Assembly (NCBI GenBank): GCA_038207425.1
Contig: JBBQZU010000031.1
Span: 1-35,916, forward strand
Length of the DNA stretch: 35,916 nucleotides
Direction of reading: 5' to 3'
From: JBBQZU01 sp038207425
GTDB lineage: Bacteria > Bacteroidota > Bacteroidia > Flavobacteriales_D > Cryomorphaceae
Shown here piece by piece: positions 16,347-25,604 of the stretch; within the stretch, counting starts at the first letter, position 1; each line of letters starts with the position of its first letter. Under the pieces are notes generated by a model. The model searched no databases, was not told the origin of the DNA, and saw nothing but the letters and a program-made list of their open reading frames with translations. Made by a program: the position numbers and the translations under genes.

Positions 16347-18593
16347 ATGCAGGCCAGTCAGCCGCGCAACGTATCAGACTTTTCTCTTTACGTTCCTGAA
16401 ATTCTCAGGAAGTCAAAGCTATTCTATGTGGTAATTTCCAGTTTGGAAGGCAAAAACATGTTTGTCAATGGCCTTTACCAGGATCGATTCTCTTATGTTT
16501 CTGACAATTTAATTGGCCGTGCTTCAGTTGAAACCATACACACCGAACACCTTGAAAGGAACAGAGTAGCTGCACATGAGTGCATACAGAATCCAGGAAG
16601 CGTGGTGAAAGTAATTTTGAAAAAGGCTGAGAATTATCTCGGAGTGCACTACATGACTTCCTGGGAATATTCGCTTTTGCAGGATGCCGATGGAAGTCCT
16701 TTAGGAATTTACTGTTTGGGGTATGATATCACCGACGCGGACCGGTTGGGGCGAAGAGCCAACCTACTTGATGAAAAACTAGGCAGAATTATTAATGAAT
16801 TACCCGTTGGTTTTTACAGTATTGACCATGATTGGAAGGTAGATAAAGCAAACAACAGCGCGCTGCAATTATTCGGTTTTTCGCGGGAATCATTCGAAGG
16901 CAAGTCCATCTGGGAAGTTTTTCCCGAATCAAAAGGCTACACCTATCCCGGGTATTTCCGGCAGGCAATGGAAGGGCTGGTGCCGGTAAATTTTGACGAA
17001 TATAAACCCGATACTGAACAATGGTTTGCAGTGTCGGTATATCCTTCGCTACAGGGTATTACGGTGTATTTTAAGGACATTACCGAAAGCAAAAAAGCCG
17101 AACTGGCGCTTACACAAAGCGAAGCCGAGTTGCGCAGAGTAACGGACCTGATGAACGATGTGGTATGGATTTCTGATCTGGAATTTAACATTTCATACGT
17201 TTCACCATCTGTTACAAAACTTACCGGCAGAAGCGCCATAGAGTGGAAAGAATCCAGCATAGCCGATAAGTTTCTGCCGGAGATGGTGGCAAACATCAGC
17301 AGGATTTTGCAAGAGGAGCTTGAAAATGAAAATAAACCCGGCATTGAAAAAAACAGAAGCAGGCTGGTAGAAGGGCAGGAAATAAGGGCCGATGGCACAT
17401 TGATGGACATATCAGTAAATGTATCGTTCATCCGCAATGAGAATGGCAAGGCTGTAGGTCTACACGGTGTATCAAGAGATATTACCGCGCGGATGAATGT
17501 AATGCGCGAACTTATTCGCACCAAGGAACTGCTCGAGCAAACAGGCCGAATTGCCAATGTAGGCGGATATGAAGCCAATTTTATTACGGGCGAGGTTGAA
17601 TGGTCGCGGGTTACAAAACTCATTCATGAAGTGCCCGAAGATTATGTGCCGTCAATTGACACAGCGATAAATTTTTACAAAGAAGGCTACCATAGAAAGA
17701 GGATTGCTGAGTTGGTAAACAGGGCCATGATGCGTGGTGAAGCCTACGATGAAGAATTTCAGATCATTACTGCCAAGGGTAGGGATGTGTGGGTGCGTGC
17801 TCATGGCACAACTGATTTCGCTGACGGCAAATGCACAAAATTATTTGGAACATTTGAGGATATAACCTTGCGGAAAAAGGCGGAAAATGAACAGCAATCG
17901 CTATTTAAACTCACTCAAATTCAAAATGAACGCCTTAGGAATTTTGCATACATCGTATCGCACAACCTAAAATCGCACGCCGGCAATATTCAATCGCTCA
18001 TACAATTGCTGCTTGATAACAAGTCAGAACAGGTGGCGCTTGAACTGATGCAATTGATGCAAAAGGCTTCTGAAAAGCTTATGGAAACAGTGGGACACCT
18101 AGCCGAAGTAGCTTTGGTAAGCACCGGTATGCAGGACCAAATGCATGCATTGAATTTGAAGACTATTGTGGATGATGCTCTCAACAATGTATCAGCAGTT
18201 GCGATAGAATCAGAATTTGAAATCAGCAATGACGTGCCTGATACTGCCATTGTAATTGGCCTTGCAGCCTATTTAGATAGTGTAGTTCTGAACCTGCTTA
18301 CCAATGCCATCAAGTACAAGGCACCCGAAAGAAATGGGTGCGTCAAAATAACCAGCAAAAACGAAAGCGACTTTGTGGTGCTCAGCGTATCTGACAATGG
18401 TCAGGGCATCGACCTGGCCCGACACGGAACAGCGCTTTTTGGTATGTACAAAACGTTTCATAAGCATCCTGAAGCACAGGGCGTGGGCTTATATATTACC
18501 AAGAATCAGGTTGAGGCAATGGGTGGCCGCATCGAAGTAGAAAGCAAACCGGGCGATGGAGCTACCTTTAAAGTATTTCTAAGAAAGGCCTGA
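16347..18593 (+). CDS. Multi-PAS sensor histidine kinase, soluble, orphan
   Basis: This 748-aa protein is a two-component kinase without a signal peptide or membrane segment, so it should sense in the cytosol. Four PAS-like modules lie at about residues 20-135, 140-250, 260-385 and 395-515. The repeated ends GYDITDADR, FKDITESKKAE, SRDITARMNV and FEDITLRKKAE are PAS/PAC boundaries. The dimerisation/phosphoacceptor helix has His539 in IVSHNLKSHAGNI, the variant H-box frequent in Bacteroidota PAS kinases. The ATPase domain has its N box around Asn653 (LLTNAIKYK), G1 DNGQG (683-687), the F box GMYKTFH and G2 GVGLYIT (712-718). All ATP-binding boxes look intact. No response regulator is adjacent, so the partner is elsewhere. 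The start ATG gives the longest clean frame. Confidence 0.93.
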   Translation: MQASQPRNVSDFSLYVPEILRKSKLFYVVISSLEGKNMFVNGLYQDRFSYVSDNLIGRASVETIHTEHLERNRVAAHECIQNPGSVVKVILKKAENYLGVHYMTSWEYSLLQDADGSPLGIYCLGYDITDADRLGRRANLLDEKLGRIINELPVGFYSIDHDWKVDKANNSALQLFGFSRESFEGKSIWEVFPESKGYTYPGYFRQAMEGLVPVNFDEYKPDTEQWFAVSVYPSLQGITVYFKDITESKKAELALTQSEAELRRVTDLMNDVVWISDLEFNISYVSPSVTKLTGRSAIEWKESSIADKFLPEMVANISRILQEELENENKPGIEKNRSRLVEGQEIRADGTLMDISVNVSFIRNENGKAVGLHGVSRDITARMNVMRELIRTKELLEQTGRIANVGGYEANFITGEVEWSRVTKLIHEVPEDYVPSIDTAINFYKEGYHRKRIAELVNRAMMRGEAYDEEFQIITAKGRDVWVRAHGTTDFADGKCTKLFGTFEDITLRKKAENEQQSLFKLTQIQNERLRNFAYIVSHNLKSHAGNIQSLIQLLLDNKSEQVALELMQLMQKASEKLMETVGHLAEVALVSTGMQDQMHALNLKTIVDDALNNVSAVAIESEFEISNDVPDTAIVIGLAAYLDSVVLNLLTNAIKYKAPERNGCVKITSKNESDFVVLSVSDNGQGIDLARHGTALFGMYKTFHKHPEAQGVGLYITKNQVEAMGGRIEVESKPGDGATFKVFLRKA

Positions 18594-18614
18594 AACTTTC
18601 CTTTTTTCAACTTT

Positions 18615-18632
18615 CACCTGTCGCAACAGGTG
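18615..18632 (+). terminator. Hairpin after the histidine kinase gene, weak terminator candidate
   Basis: CACCTGT and ACAGGTG form a perfect 7-bp stem with a CGCA loop, 22 nt after the stop codon. No T-run follows, so it may be a processing hairpin rather than an intrinsic terminator. Confidence 0.3.
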
Positions 18633-18787
18633 TATTGGGGTGTCTTGTACTCCACAGGATGCCCATCACACGCCAGTAAATTCAATTGCTTTGGTTAAAT
18701 CATTTAAAATCAATAGATTTGAATTAATTCTTTTTTAAATCAATCAAATTCAACCAACTTTTTTCGATAACCACTAAATCTCGCAAA

Positions 18788-20521
18788 ATGAAAACTTCAG
18801 TTCAAATTCTTGTTTCACTTCTTATGCTGCAATTAGCAGCACACGGTCAGTACTCCCGGGACATAATATACACCCAGCCCAGTTTTGAACACATACAAAT
18901 CACTCTTGCAGATTACAATGCCGATGGGAATAAGGAAGTGATCAGCTACAGAGGAATGTTAGCTTTAAATCCAATTAAGCAATTGTTTTTTGGCTGGCAG
19001 TATACAGGTGCTCCGCCTGAAGGTGCGAACGATATAGTAACCGGGGACCTCAACAATGATGGCTTTCCTGAATTGCTGGCTACGGAAGGCAATCTCACCT
19101 TTGAAGAAACTTACAGAGCATATTACTACATGAATAATGGAAATAGCAATATCGCTCACAACCCGGTGCAGCCTGTATACCTCCCTGAAATATATCAGGA
19201 ACAAATTGCCACTGCAGATTTTGATGGCGACGGGCTTACCGATATTATCACAACCCAGGGATATGTACTCGACAGTTACTATGATTCATTTTTAATTAAA
19301 GTAAGCCGGAATGTGAATCAGGGCCAGAGTTGGGGCAACTATATATTGCCTACCACTGGTGAGAGTATTTCAAGCCTGGTGGTCGGCGATGTAAACGGAG
19401 ACAACTTGCCTGACGTACTTTGCCGCTTTGACGTATCACTTTTGTTTTCGGGATATTTTGTGTATATCAATGCCAGTTCACCTGGTACCGTATTATTTGA
19501 ACCTCCGGTAACTGTTACTGCCTTCGGATTCTTTCCTGAAGCCATTGCTGATTTCGATGGTGATGGTTTAGCAGATATAGCCGGCTACCAAAGTAGCAGC
19601 TTTCAAAACATCCATAATTTTCACTGGCGCAAGAATTTGGGTAGCGCAATTTTCAGCGATAGTCCGAATATCATTTATCAATTGCCGTCAGGCATTCTCA
19701 CTTCCCGCAATTTGCGGGTTGCTGATCTCGACAATGACGGAGATTACGATGTGGTTGTTTCCACTCGTATCAGCGACGTCTTCACGAGCACTTCTCAAAA
19801 TAATGTCAGCATCCTTAATAATACATTCAACGGAAGTTTTGAGCTGCTGGCTGAATTTCCTATGACAACAGTGGTTTCTGATCTTGAAGTTGGCGATGTT
19901 ACAGCAGACGGGTTTGATGATATTGTGATATCAACTCCGTTGAATGTGCAGCTTTTAAGACTCGAATCAACCTGTGTTGTGGCACCTATTCAATCCAATT
20001 TTTATTCTGCCGATTATGGAGATGATGGTGTAAATATAACATGGGTACCTTTTGTCGGGGCAAAGAGTTGCAACTATCAGATTGGGCAGTATCCAACCAT
20101 CATGATTTCCGGTCTTCTCACCGGCGATGATATTGACCAGGTATTTATTCCGTATGATTTGTTTACTCCGGGACTTACCTATTTTCACTTTAGAGCGCGC
20201 TGCTCTTGCAATGAAGATGGAACCAATCTAGGGGGGGCGGGGCCGGGCTTTCTGTTGCTTCAGAATCCGGCTATAGGAATGATGTCAGCACAGCGTTTCA
20301 GCTTATGGCCAAACCCCGGCCAGGGCGTAATATCGGTGAAAGCTGAAGTGTCTGAATTCACCGTAAGGATATTCGACCTGAGCGGAAGGCTTGTGTATTC
20401 AGCTTACTCACCTTCTGAGCTATTCAGAATAGAAGAGGGTGTTCTCATGCAGGGTGTGTACCTCGTACAACTCACCGGTGAGGATTTCTTTGGATCGCAA
20501 AAGCTTATTGTCACAGATTGA
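18788..20521 (+). CDS. Secreted FG-GAP/VCBS repeat protein with T9SS type A sorting domain
   Basis: This 577-aa protein has a signal peptide (MKTSVQILVSLLMLQLAAHG). It carries seven calcium-binding-like FG-GAP repeats of the form D-x-(N/D)-x-D-G: ADYNADGNKEV, GDLNNDGFPEL, ADFDGDGLTDI, GDVNGDNLPDV, ADFDGDGLADI, ADLDNDGDYDV and GDVTADGFDDI. These repeats fold into an integrin-like beta-propeller. A cysteine-containing fibronectin-III-like region follows. The C-terminal 75 residues form a type A sorting domain (FSLWPNPGQG, then VRIFDLSGRLVY and GVYLVQL). The protein should be exported by the type IX system and attached to, or released from, the surface. The gene at 21200 is a paralogue of nearly identical length. 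The binding partner is unknown. Confidence 0.93.
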   Translation: MKTSVQILVSLLMLQLAAHGQYSRDIIYTQPSFEHIQITLADYNADGNKEVISYRGMLALNPIKQLFFGWQYTGAPPEGANDIVTGDLNNDGFPELLATEGNLTFEETYRAYYYMNNGNSNIAHNPVQPVYLPEIYQEQIATADFDGDGLTDIITTQGYVLDSYYDSFLIKVSRNVNQGQSWGNYILPTTGESISSLVVGDVNGDNLPDVLCRFDVSLLFSGYFVYINASSPGTVLFEPPVTVTAFGFFPEAIADFDGDGLADIAGYQSSSFQNIHNFHWRKNLGSAIFSDSPNIIYQLPSGILTSRNLRVADLDNDGDYDVVVSTRISDVFTSTSQNNVSILNNTFNGSFELLAEFPMTTVVSDLEVGDVTADGFDDIVISTPLNVQLLRLESTCVVAPIQSNFYSADYGDDGVNITWVPFVGAKSCNYQIGQYPTIMISGLLTGDDIDQVFIPYDLFTPGLTYFHFRARCSCNEDGTNLGGAGPGFLLLQNPAIGMMSAQRFSLWPNPGQGVISVKAEVSEFTVRIFDLSGRLVYSAYSPSELFRIEEGVLMQGVYLVQLTGEDFFGSQKLIVTD

Positions 20522-21199
20522 CCAGCCAAATAAAGTTTCGCACATCGCAAGGTATTAATGGCTTTTTTCGTGTTGATACTGATTCAAACTTCATTTGAAG
20601 TAACGGCCACTATAATCTTTAATTACCAAATAGTTACGCCGTCCACATTTACTATTTCTACCATCAAATGCAATCAGAATTCGAGTTTTTTTTCCGATTT
20701 GGTTCGTACTTGTTCACCTTTTTTCAGGGTGCCAATTTCAAGCCTGCATGCACCACCATTTAAAGGATGCTGACCACTACTCACCATGAATGGTTGAACC
20801 TTACGGCGAAAGAGTTTTGACAATTTCAGAATCGCATGGCGCGGCCTAATTTACGTTCTAGAGATTGTCGAGATATAAATGGATAACACTACTTCAAGTG
20901 CAAAAGAAAAGGGGCCGCCGCCCCCTTTCCATCTATCAACCTATCAAAACAAAATTTTAATACATCATCTAAGAAACCCCGTCTTATTTAAGAAGTTTAA
21001 AAGTAGTTCACCTGCATTTTTGAAAGTGCCGTGTTGCCGACAAATTGGGATATTCTCCAGTATACTCCATTGAACAGCAAGCCAACTCAGCAGCTTAGAT
21101 AATGACTTTCAATTCCCGACTTTAATCTCCTGATGTATAGGAAAATCCTATTCAAAAACCTAAATTTGAACTACCTTTCCGGTAAATAAACCAACCACA
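20522..21199. other. Long intergenic spacer between the FG-GAP paralogues, no gene seen
   Basis: All open frames here are short and unconvincing. The visible structure is a GC-rich hairpin at 20908-20928 in AT-rich surroundings, and a small stem ATAGGA/TCCTAT at 21137-21151. A TACCTTTC sequence at 21172-21179, 20 nt before the next ATG, resembles the -7 box, but I see no TTG at the right distance. A 678-bp spacer between duplicated genes may carry remains of duplicated or deleted sequence. Confidence 0.5.
20901..20928 (-). terminator. Orphan GC-rich hairpin, possible minus-strand terminator
   Basis: AAAGGGG (20908-20914) pairs with CCCCTTT (20922-20928) across a GC loop. On the minus strand it is followed by TTTTCTTTTG. 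It resembles the terminators after clpB and the alpha-oxoamine synthase gene, but no minus-strand gene feeds it, so it may be a relic. Confidence 0.35.
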
Positions 21200-22927
21200 A
21201 TGAAACGTCTAACCACCACGCTTACCTTTTTCGCCATAGCGGTTTCAATACCCGTCTCGGCTCAATTTACCGAATCAATTCTTTCGTCTTTTCCTTTTGA
21301 GAACAATAACCACAAGGTGGCAATAGGTGATTTCACTACAAACTCAAATGGCGATATTGTATCCTTCCGACGCAGGCACAGCTTCAACCCGGTAAATGAG
21401 CAATACAACATTGTAGATTTTTTACCTTACCACAGCCCCGAAGCGAAGGCTATTGCCTCTGCCGATATTGACGGCGACGGCTTAGAGGATATTATAGCAA
21501 CTGAACGTTTTAATCAATTCTTCAGGGTTTTCTGGTACAGCAATAATGGCAATGGCAATATAGCATCCGTCAACATTATCACTTCATTGGTAAATGGACC
21601 CGACTCCCTTACAATGAATAATAATGAACTGGTAGTCGCTGATTTTGATGGCGACGGAGCAGCAGATATTGCCAAAACAAGGGGTTATGCTGAAAGTGGT
21701 GAATACTACTCCAACGCTGTAGAGATTCTGCATAATATGGCCGGCGGGCAGCAATGGCATTACAGCGAAGTAGCATCCTATGGGTATTTTTCCGAATCGG
21801 TTACCCAGCTTATTTCCGGCGATCTTTCGGGAAATGGATTGCCTGACCTTATTTACAAACTTGCACCGTCGTTTTGCAACGGTCCTTGCGATCCCGCTGC
21901 CACAGTACTTTACCTTGCGGCAAATAGCAGCAACCCCGGTATGATCAGTTTTGATGAACCGTTGGCCATAGGCGCTGGCTTCAGGCCATATGCCATTTTG
22001 GATGTTGACAACGACGGCCTGAGCGACATCGCAGGCTATGACGAAGTGTCCAATAAACTGTCATGGCTGCAAAACATCGGAGCGAACACATTCGGTGCCG
22101 CGACCCCGTTTTACCCATTCACATCCAATCCCAATATGCTGATGCAGGCCGCTGATGTAAACAGCGACGGATACACCGACCTTGTGGTTGTAATCAATGA
22201 CCTGAATAATTTCAAACCGCTTTTGGTGTTTTTTAACAACGGTCAGAGCGGGTTTGAGCCACTCTATCAGCTCGGCGTGCCAGGCTTTTTCAATGATTTG
22301 CGCCTGGGCGATGTTACAAACGACGGGTACGCCGATATTGTGGTATCACTTTCCACCGGGGTAAGGGTGTACAGGCAAAACGATCCATGTGCACCTGAAG
22401 CACCCACAAACCTTTCGGCAACTTTGACTTTTGGGGGAGTGATTGCCAGTTGGACTACTTTTGAAGGCACTTCGAAATGCCGCCTTCAGAGCGGCACATC
22501 GTTTAACGGATCTTATGATTTTCTTACCGTTACCGGAACCAACATCAATGAAGCCTTTATACCCATTGCGTATTTCGCCGAATCGACCACATATGGCTGG
22601 AGGGTACGCTGCTGGTGTGGAGGCATAAACCCTGAGCCCGGCCCCTGGTCTGAAATAGCTACTTACCAATTGCCCATACCCGTTATGGAGCCGGATATGG
22701 GTTTAAGCATCTTTCCAAATCCATCAAAAGGCGCTGTGAATATTAGTACCAACTTAGACGCGTATCTCATTACTGTATTCGACTTGAGCGGGCGCTTGGT
22801 ATTCGAGCAGTATTCACCATCTCAGTCATTTCTAATTGATCAAGGAAGGCTTCCTGCAGGAATCTATATGCTTCATGTGCAGAGCCAAGGGTTGCTTGAA
22901 AGGAGCAAATTGGTCATTGCAAATTAA
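21200..22927 (+). CDS. Secreted FG-GAP repeat protein with T9SS type A sorting domain, paralogue
   Basis: This 575-aa protein has a signal peptide (MKRLTTTLTFFAIAVSIPVSAQ). FG-GAP-like repeats include ASADIDGDGLEDI, ADFDGDGAADI, GDLSGNGLPDL, LDVDNDGLSDI, ADVNSDGYTDL and GDVTNDGYADI. After the propeller comes an Fn3-like segment with paired cysteines (WRVRCWCGG). The type A sorting domain follows (LSIFPNPSKG, then ITVFDLSGRLVFEQYSPS and GIYMLHV). The order, length and phrases such as DLSGRLV..YSPS are shared with the gene at 18788, so the pair arose by duplication. A weak 5-bp hairpin follows at 22956-22971. Confidence 0.93.
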   Translation: MKRLTTTLTFFAIAVSIPVSAQFTESILSSFPFENNNHKVAIGDFTTNSNGDIVSFRRRHSFNPVNEQYNIVDFLPYHSPEAKAIASADIDGDGLEDIIATERFNQFFRVFWYSNNGNGNIASVNIITSLVNGPDSLTMNNNELVVADFDGDGAADIAKTRGYAESGEYYSNAVEILHNMAGGQQWHYSEVASYGYFSESVTQLISGDLSGNGLPDLIYKLAPSFCNGPCDPAATVLYLAANSSNPGMISFDEPLAIGAGFRPYAILDVDNDGLSDIAGYDEVSNKLSWLQNIGANTFGAATPFYPFTSNPNMLMQAADVNSDGYTDLVVVINDLNNFKPLLVFFNNGQSGFEPLYQLGVPGFFNDLRLGDVTNDGYADIVVSLSTGVRVYRQNDPCAPEAPTNLSATLTFGGVIASWTTFEGTSKCRLQSGTSFNGSYDFLTVTGTNINEAFIPIAYFAESTTYGWRVRCWCGGINPEPGPWSEIATYQLPIPVMEPDMGLSIFPNPSKGAVNISTNLDAYLITVFDLSGRLVFEQYSPSQSFLIDQGRLPAGIYMLHVQSQGLLERSKLVIAN

Positions 22928-23105
22928 TTGCCCCGCAGAGCTAAATTATTTGGTAAGACCTAAAATGGTCTGAAAGTATTTTCACATTTTTTTTGACTTC
23001 CAGTCAACATTTTTTTCATTCCTACGTCATCTTCACATATTAATCATTTAACCATTGTCTTGGTATCTTATCAGATTTTTGTACCTTGACTTACTGAAAG
23101 CCAAA

Positions 23106-24362
23106 ATGAAGAAGCTGCGCCTAATAGCTCTTGCATTCATTTCCCTTACCTGTGTAGGGTTTGGATGTGTTTTAGCTCAAAATTCGGAGCAGGGTTTTGG
23201 ATCAAACAACACTTTCTTTTTAGACTTTAATGATCCCAGACCGGCTGCTCAGGATCAATTTCTTAAAAAAATATTTATTCGGGATTCCACCTATACTTAT
23301 ACCGCCGGTGTCGCTGAAGGCGATTGGTTGCTCGAGTCCAAAAGAATGTTGACTTATGACTCTCAGGGCAGAAGAATTTCCAGCGCAAGAAGCCTTTGGA
23401 TAGATCAAAACTGGAGTCGTGATTCATGGCTTACATTCTCCTATACAAGCGATGATCGACTCAGCGCTCAGTTGCGCACCATCTGGGATGGGGTTGCTGA
23501 TATCTGGAAAAACGATACCGAAATGCGGTATTATTACAATTACGCAGGTCTCGAAAATGAATTGATTACCCTTTCGTGGGATGGTAGTAGGTGGGTTATG
23601 AGCAAACTCACAGAAAAAAATTATACTTTTTTCAATGCAGTTGACAATGAGATTCGATATGAATGGGATACTTCTGTAAACAATTGGAAACCAACTGAAA
23701 AGACCCTGTACACCTACAGTGACGGTATAGTACAGGAAGAAACCTATCAATTGTGGGATGACTCGCTGAGTAAATGGCATAATAATTACACCAAGCAGTT
23801 TAGCTATAACAGCGACCAAAAGTTGATACTAACCACCCATAGCGTTTGGAACGAAAGTGAAGCAAAGTTTGAGGCGTCAGTTTCAACTTTTATGGAATAC
23901 AATGAAAATGGGCAACTTCTTAATTCAGAGCAATTGGCCGCCAATGGAATTACTAATGGAAACCTCACTGCCCAAGATGTTTTATATAACAATGAAGGCA
24001 ATGCTAGTGAAGTGATACAAAGTGAATGGGATCCCGATACTAAGGAGTGGCTAGTTTCTGCAAAATTGGTGCACTATTGGTCAAAGTTTACAATAGGCAA
24101 TCTCAACAGCCGTCCATCTGAAATCACCTGTAGATTTGCCAATCCTTATACCATTGGTTTGCCCTGGTTTTGCGAATCTTTAAAAACAGATGTACTCTAT
24201 ACAATTGAATTATACGACCAAATAGGAAGAATATTTTACACAGGCCAGTTCCTGGGCCAGCACACCTTCCGGATTAGCAAGCAAGTACCCCCTGGCTTTT
24301 ACAATGTTGTGATTCGCGGCGGGCTCGATGTGCACGCTGAAAAGGTAATAGTGCGACAATAA
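23106..24362 (+). CDS. Secreted tryptophan-rich repeat protein with T9SS type A-like C-terminus
   Basis: This is a 418-aa protein I cannot assign to a named family. The ATG at 23106 is chosen because MKKLRLIALAFISLTCVGFG is a signal peptide ending VLAQ; the frame also opens 17 codons earlier from a non-ATG start. Residues of about 60-330 are made of roughly 40-residue units of the form W(D/N)-x5-W-x4-K-x-x-Y-x-Y, for example WDGSRWVMSKLTEKNYTFF, WDTSVNNWKPTEKTLYTYS and WDDSLSKWHNNYTKQFSYN. I count about seven. The units resemble the YD-like toast-rack repeats of surface proteins. The last 60 residues (IELYDQIGRIFYTG, VPPGFYNVVIRGG, KVIVRQ) match the type A sorting pattern. A TACCTTGA box lies 22 nt upstream of the start. 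Confidence 0.8.
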   Translation: MKKLRLIALAFISLTCVGFGCVLAQNSEQGFGSNNTFFLDFNDPRPAAQDQFLKKIFIRDSTYTYTAGVAEGDWLLESKRMLTYDSQGRRISSARSLWIDQNWSRDSWLTFSYTSDDRLSAQLRTIWDGVADIWKNDTEMRYYYNYAGLENELITLSWDGSRWVMSKLTEKNYTFFNAVDNEIRYEWDTSVNNWKPTEKTLYTYSDGIVQEETYQLWDDSLSKWHNNYTKQFSYNSDQKLILTTHSVWNESEAKFEASVSTFMEYNENGQLLNSEQLAANGITNGNLTAQDVLYNNEGNASEVIQSEWDPDTKEWLVSAKLVHYWSKFTIGNLNSRPSEITCRFANPYTIGLPWFCESLKTDVLYTIELYDQIGRIFYTGQFLGQHTFRISKQVPPGFYNVVIRGGLDVHAEKVIVRQ

Positions 24363-24374
24363 ACAGGTATTGAC

Positions 24375-24382
24375 TACCTTTG
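24375..24382 (+). promoter_or_regulatory. Probable -7 box upstream of egtB
   Basis: TACCTTTG fits TAnnTTTG exactly and lies 19 nt before the egtB ATG. I see no TTG at the expected -33 distance, which falls at the end of the previous gene. Confidence 0.4.
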
Positions 24383-24401
24383 GTCAGTAACCAAATTGCT
24401 G

Positions 24402-25601
24402 ATGACTCAAAACATTTCTGCCGATAGTATTGTCTTTGACCCGTCTGCGTCAATCATTGGGTTTTTCAGTCAGGTACGCCAAACGACAGTAAGCATTTGC
24501 ACGCCTTTGCATATCGAAGATTATGTGGTGCAACCCGATGTAAATATATCGCCCCCAAAATGGCATCTTGCCCATTCTACCTGGTTTTTTGAAGCCTTTA
24601 TTCTTCAGGCATACCAGCCGGGGTACAGCGTTTTTCATTCTCAGTACGCCTATATATTTAACAGCTACTATGAGTCCCTCGGACCGAAAGTAGACAGGGT
24701 AAACCGAGGCAACCTTACCAGGCCATCCGTTGCTGATATATTTGCTTACCGCAAATATGTGGATGATGCGATGGTGCTTTTCTTATCAGGAGAAAATAGC
24801 GCGGAACTACTGAAACTTGTTGAACTTGGTTTGCAGCACGAAATGCAGCACCAGGAATTGCTCCTTACCGATATCAAGTTTATACTGGGCCACAATCCGC
24901 TTTTTCCGGAATACCATAAAGATGCTATGCAGGATATGCCTCGGGCATCAGCAGCAAATAGCGAATGGATTCATTTGCCGGAAGGCATGCACTACATAGG
25001 TCATAACGGTTACACCTTTTGCTTTGACAATGAACTTGCACGGCACAAGGTTTTTCTTCCAGCATTTTCTGTTGCATCACAGCTTGTTACCACGCAAGAG
25101 TACTTACACTTTATCACTGACGGCGGCTACCGCAACCACCAGTATTGGCATGCTGAAGGATGGGATTGGTTGAGGCAAAACTCCATTTCGGCACCGCTAT
25201 ATATCAGCGCCGAAGCCAATGATAAAAGAAGGTATACTTTGAGTGGTTTACGCAGTATTGATCACGCAGAGCCTATCATGCATATCAGTTACTTTGAAGC
25301 GGCGGCTTACGCAGCATGGGCAGGATGCAGGCTACCTACCGAGTTTGAATGGGAAGCAGCGTCAGCATATTTTCAATGGGGGCAATTATGGGAGTGGACC
25401 GCAAGTGCGTATTTGCCATACCCTGGCTTTGCCGCAGCACCCGGAGCAGTGGGAGAGTACAATGGCAAGTTTATGTCAAATCAAATGGTACTGCGGGGCG
25501 CCTCGCTCGCTACATTTCCCGGCCACAGCCGCAGCACCTACCGCAATTTTTTTCACCCGCACCTGAGATGGCAATTTACAGGAATCAGACTGGCAAAGTA
25601 G
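24402..25601 (+). CDS. egtB: Ergothioneine biosynthesis protein EgtB (hercynine sulfoxide synthase family)
   Basis: This is a 399-aa non-haem iron enzyme that joins a thiol (cysteine or gamma-glutamylcysteine) to N-trimethylhistidine with O2. The N-terminal DinB-like domain supplies the iron ligands: a histidine in KWHLAHSTWFF (His55 or His58) and His146 and His150 in QHEMQHQE. The C-terminal FGE-sulfatase/C-type-lectin domain begins near WIHLPEGMHYIG. It has the family strings GGYRNHQYW, CRLPTEFEWEAAS, LWEWTASAYLPYPGF, GEYNGKFMSNQMVLRG and YRNFFHPHLRWQFTGIRLA. A TTG six bases upstream would add two residues; the ATG is preferred. The stop is followed after 3 nt by egtD, so the two are co-translated. 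No egtA or egtC is visible, so the route probably uses cysteine directly, but this is inference. Confidence 0.93.
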   Translation: MTQNISADSIVFDPSASIIGFFSQVRQTTVSICTPLHIEDYVVQPDVNISPPKWHLAHSTWFFEAFILQAYQPGYSVFHSQYAYIFNSYYESLGPKVDRVNRGNLTRPSVADIFAYRKYVDDAMVLFLSGENSAELLKLVELGLQHEMQHQELLLTDIKFILGHNPLFPEYHKDAMQDMPRASAANSEWIHLPEGMHYIGHNGYTFCFDNELARHKVFLPAFSVASQLVTTQEYLHFITDGGYRNHQYWHAEGWDWLRQNSISAPLYISAEANDKRRYTLSGLRSIDHAEPIMHISYFEAAAYAAWAGCRLPTEFEWEAASAYFQWGQLWEWTASAYLPYPGFAAAPGAVGEYNGKFMSNQMVLRGASLATFPGHSRSTYRNFFHPHLRWQFTGIRLAK

Positions 25602-25604
25602 CAT

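Noticed and set aside
16943..17623. 226-codon minus-strand frame in the histidine kinase gene
   Set aside because: It is Ser/Arg-rich and domain-free, and lies opposite conserved PAS modules.
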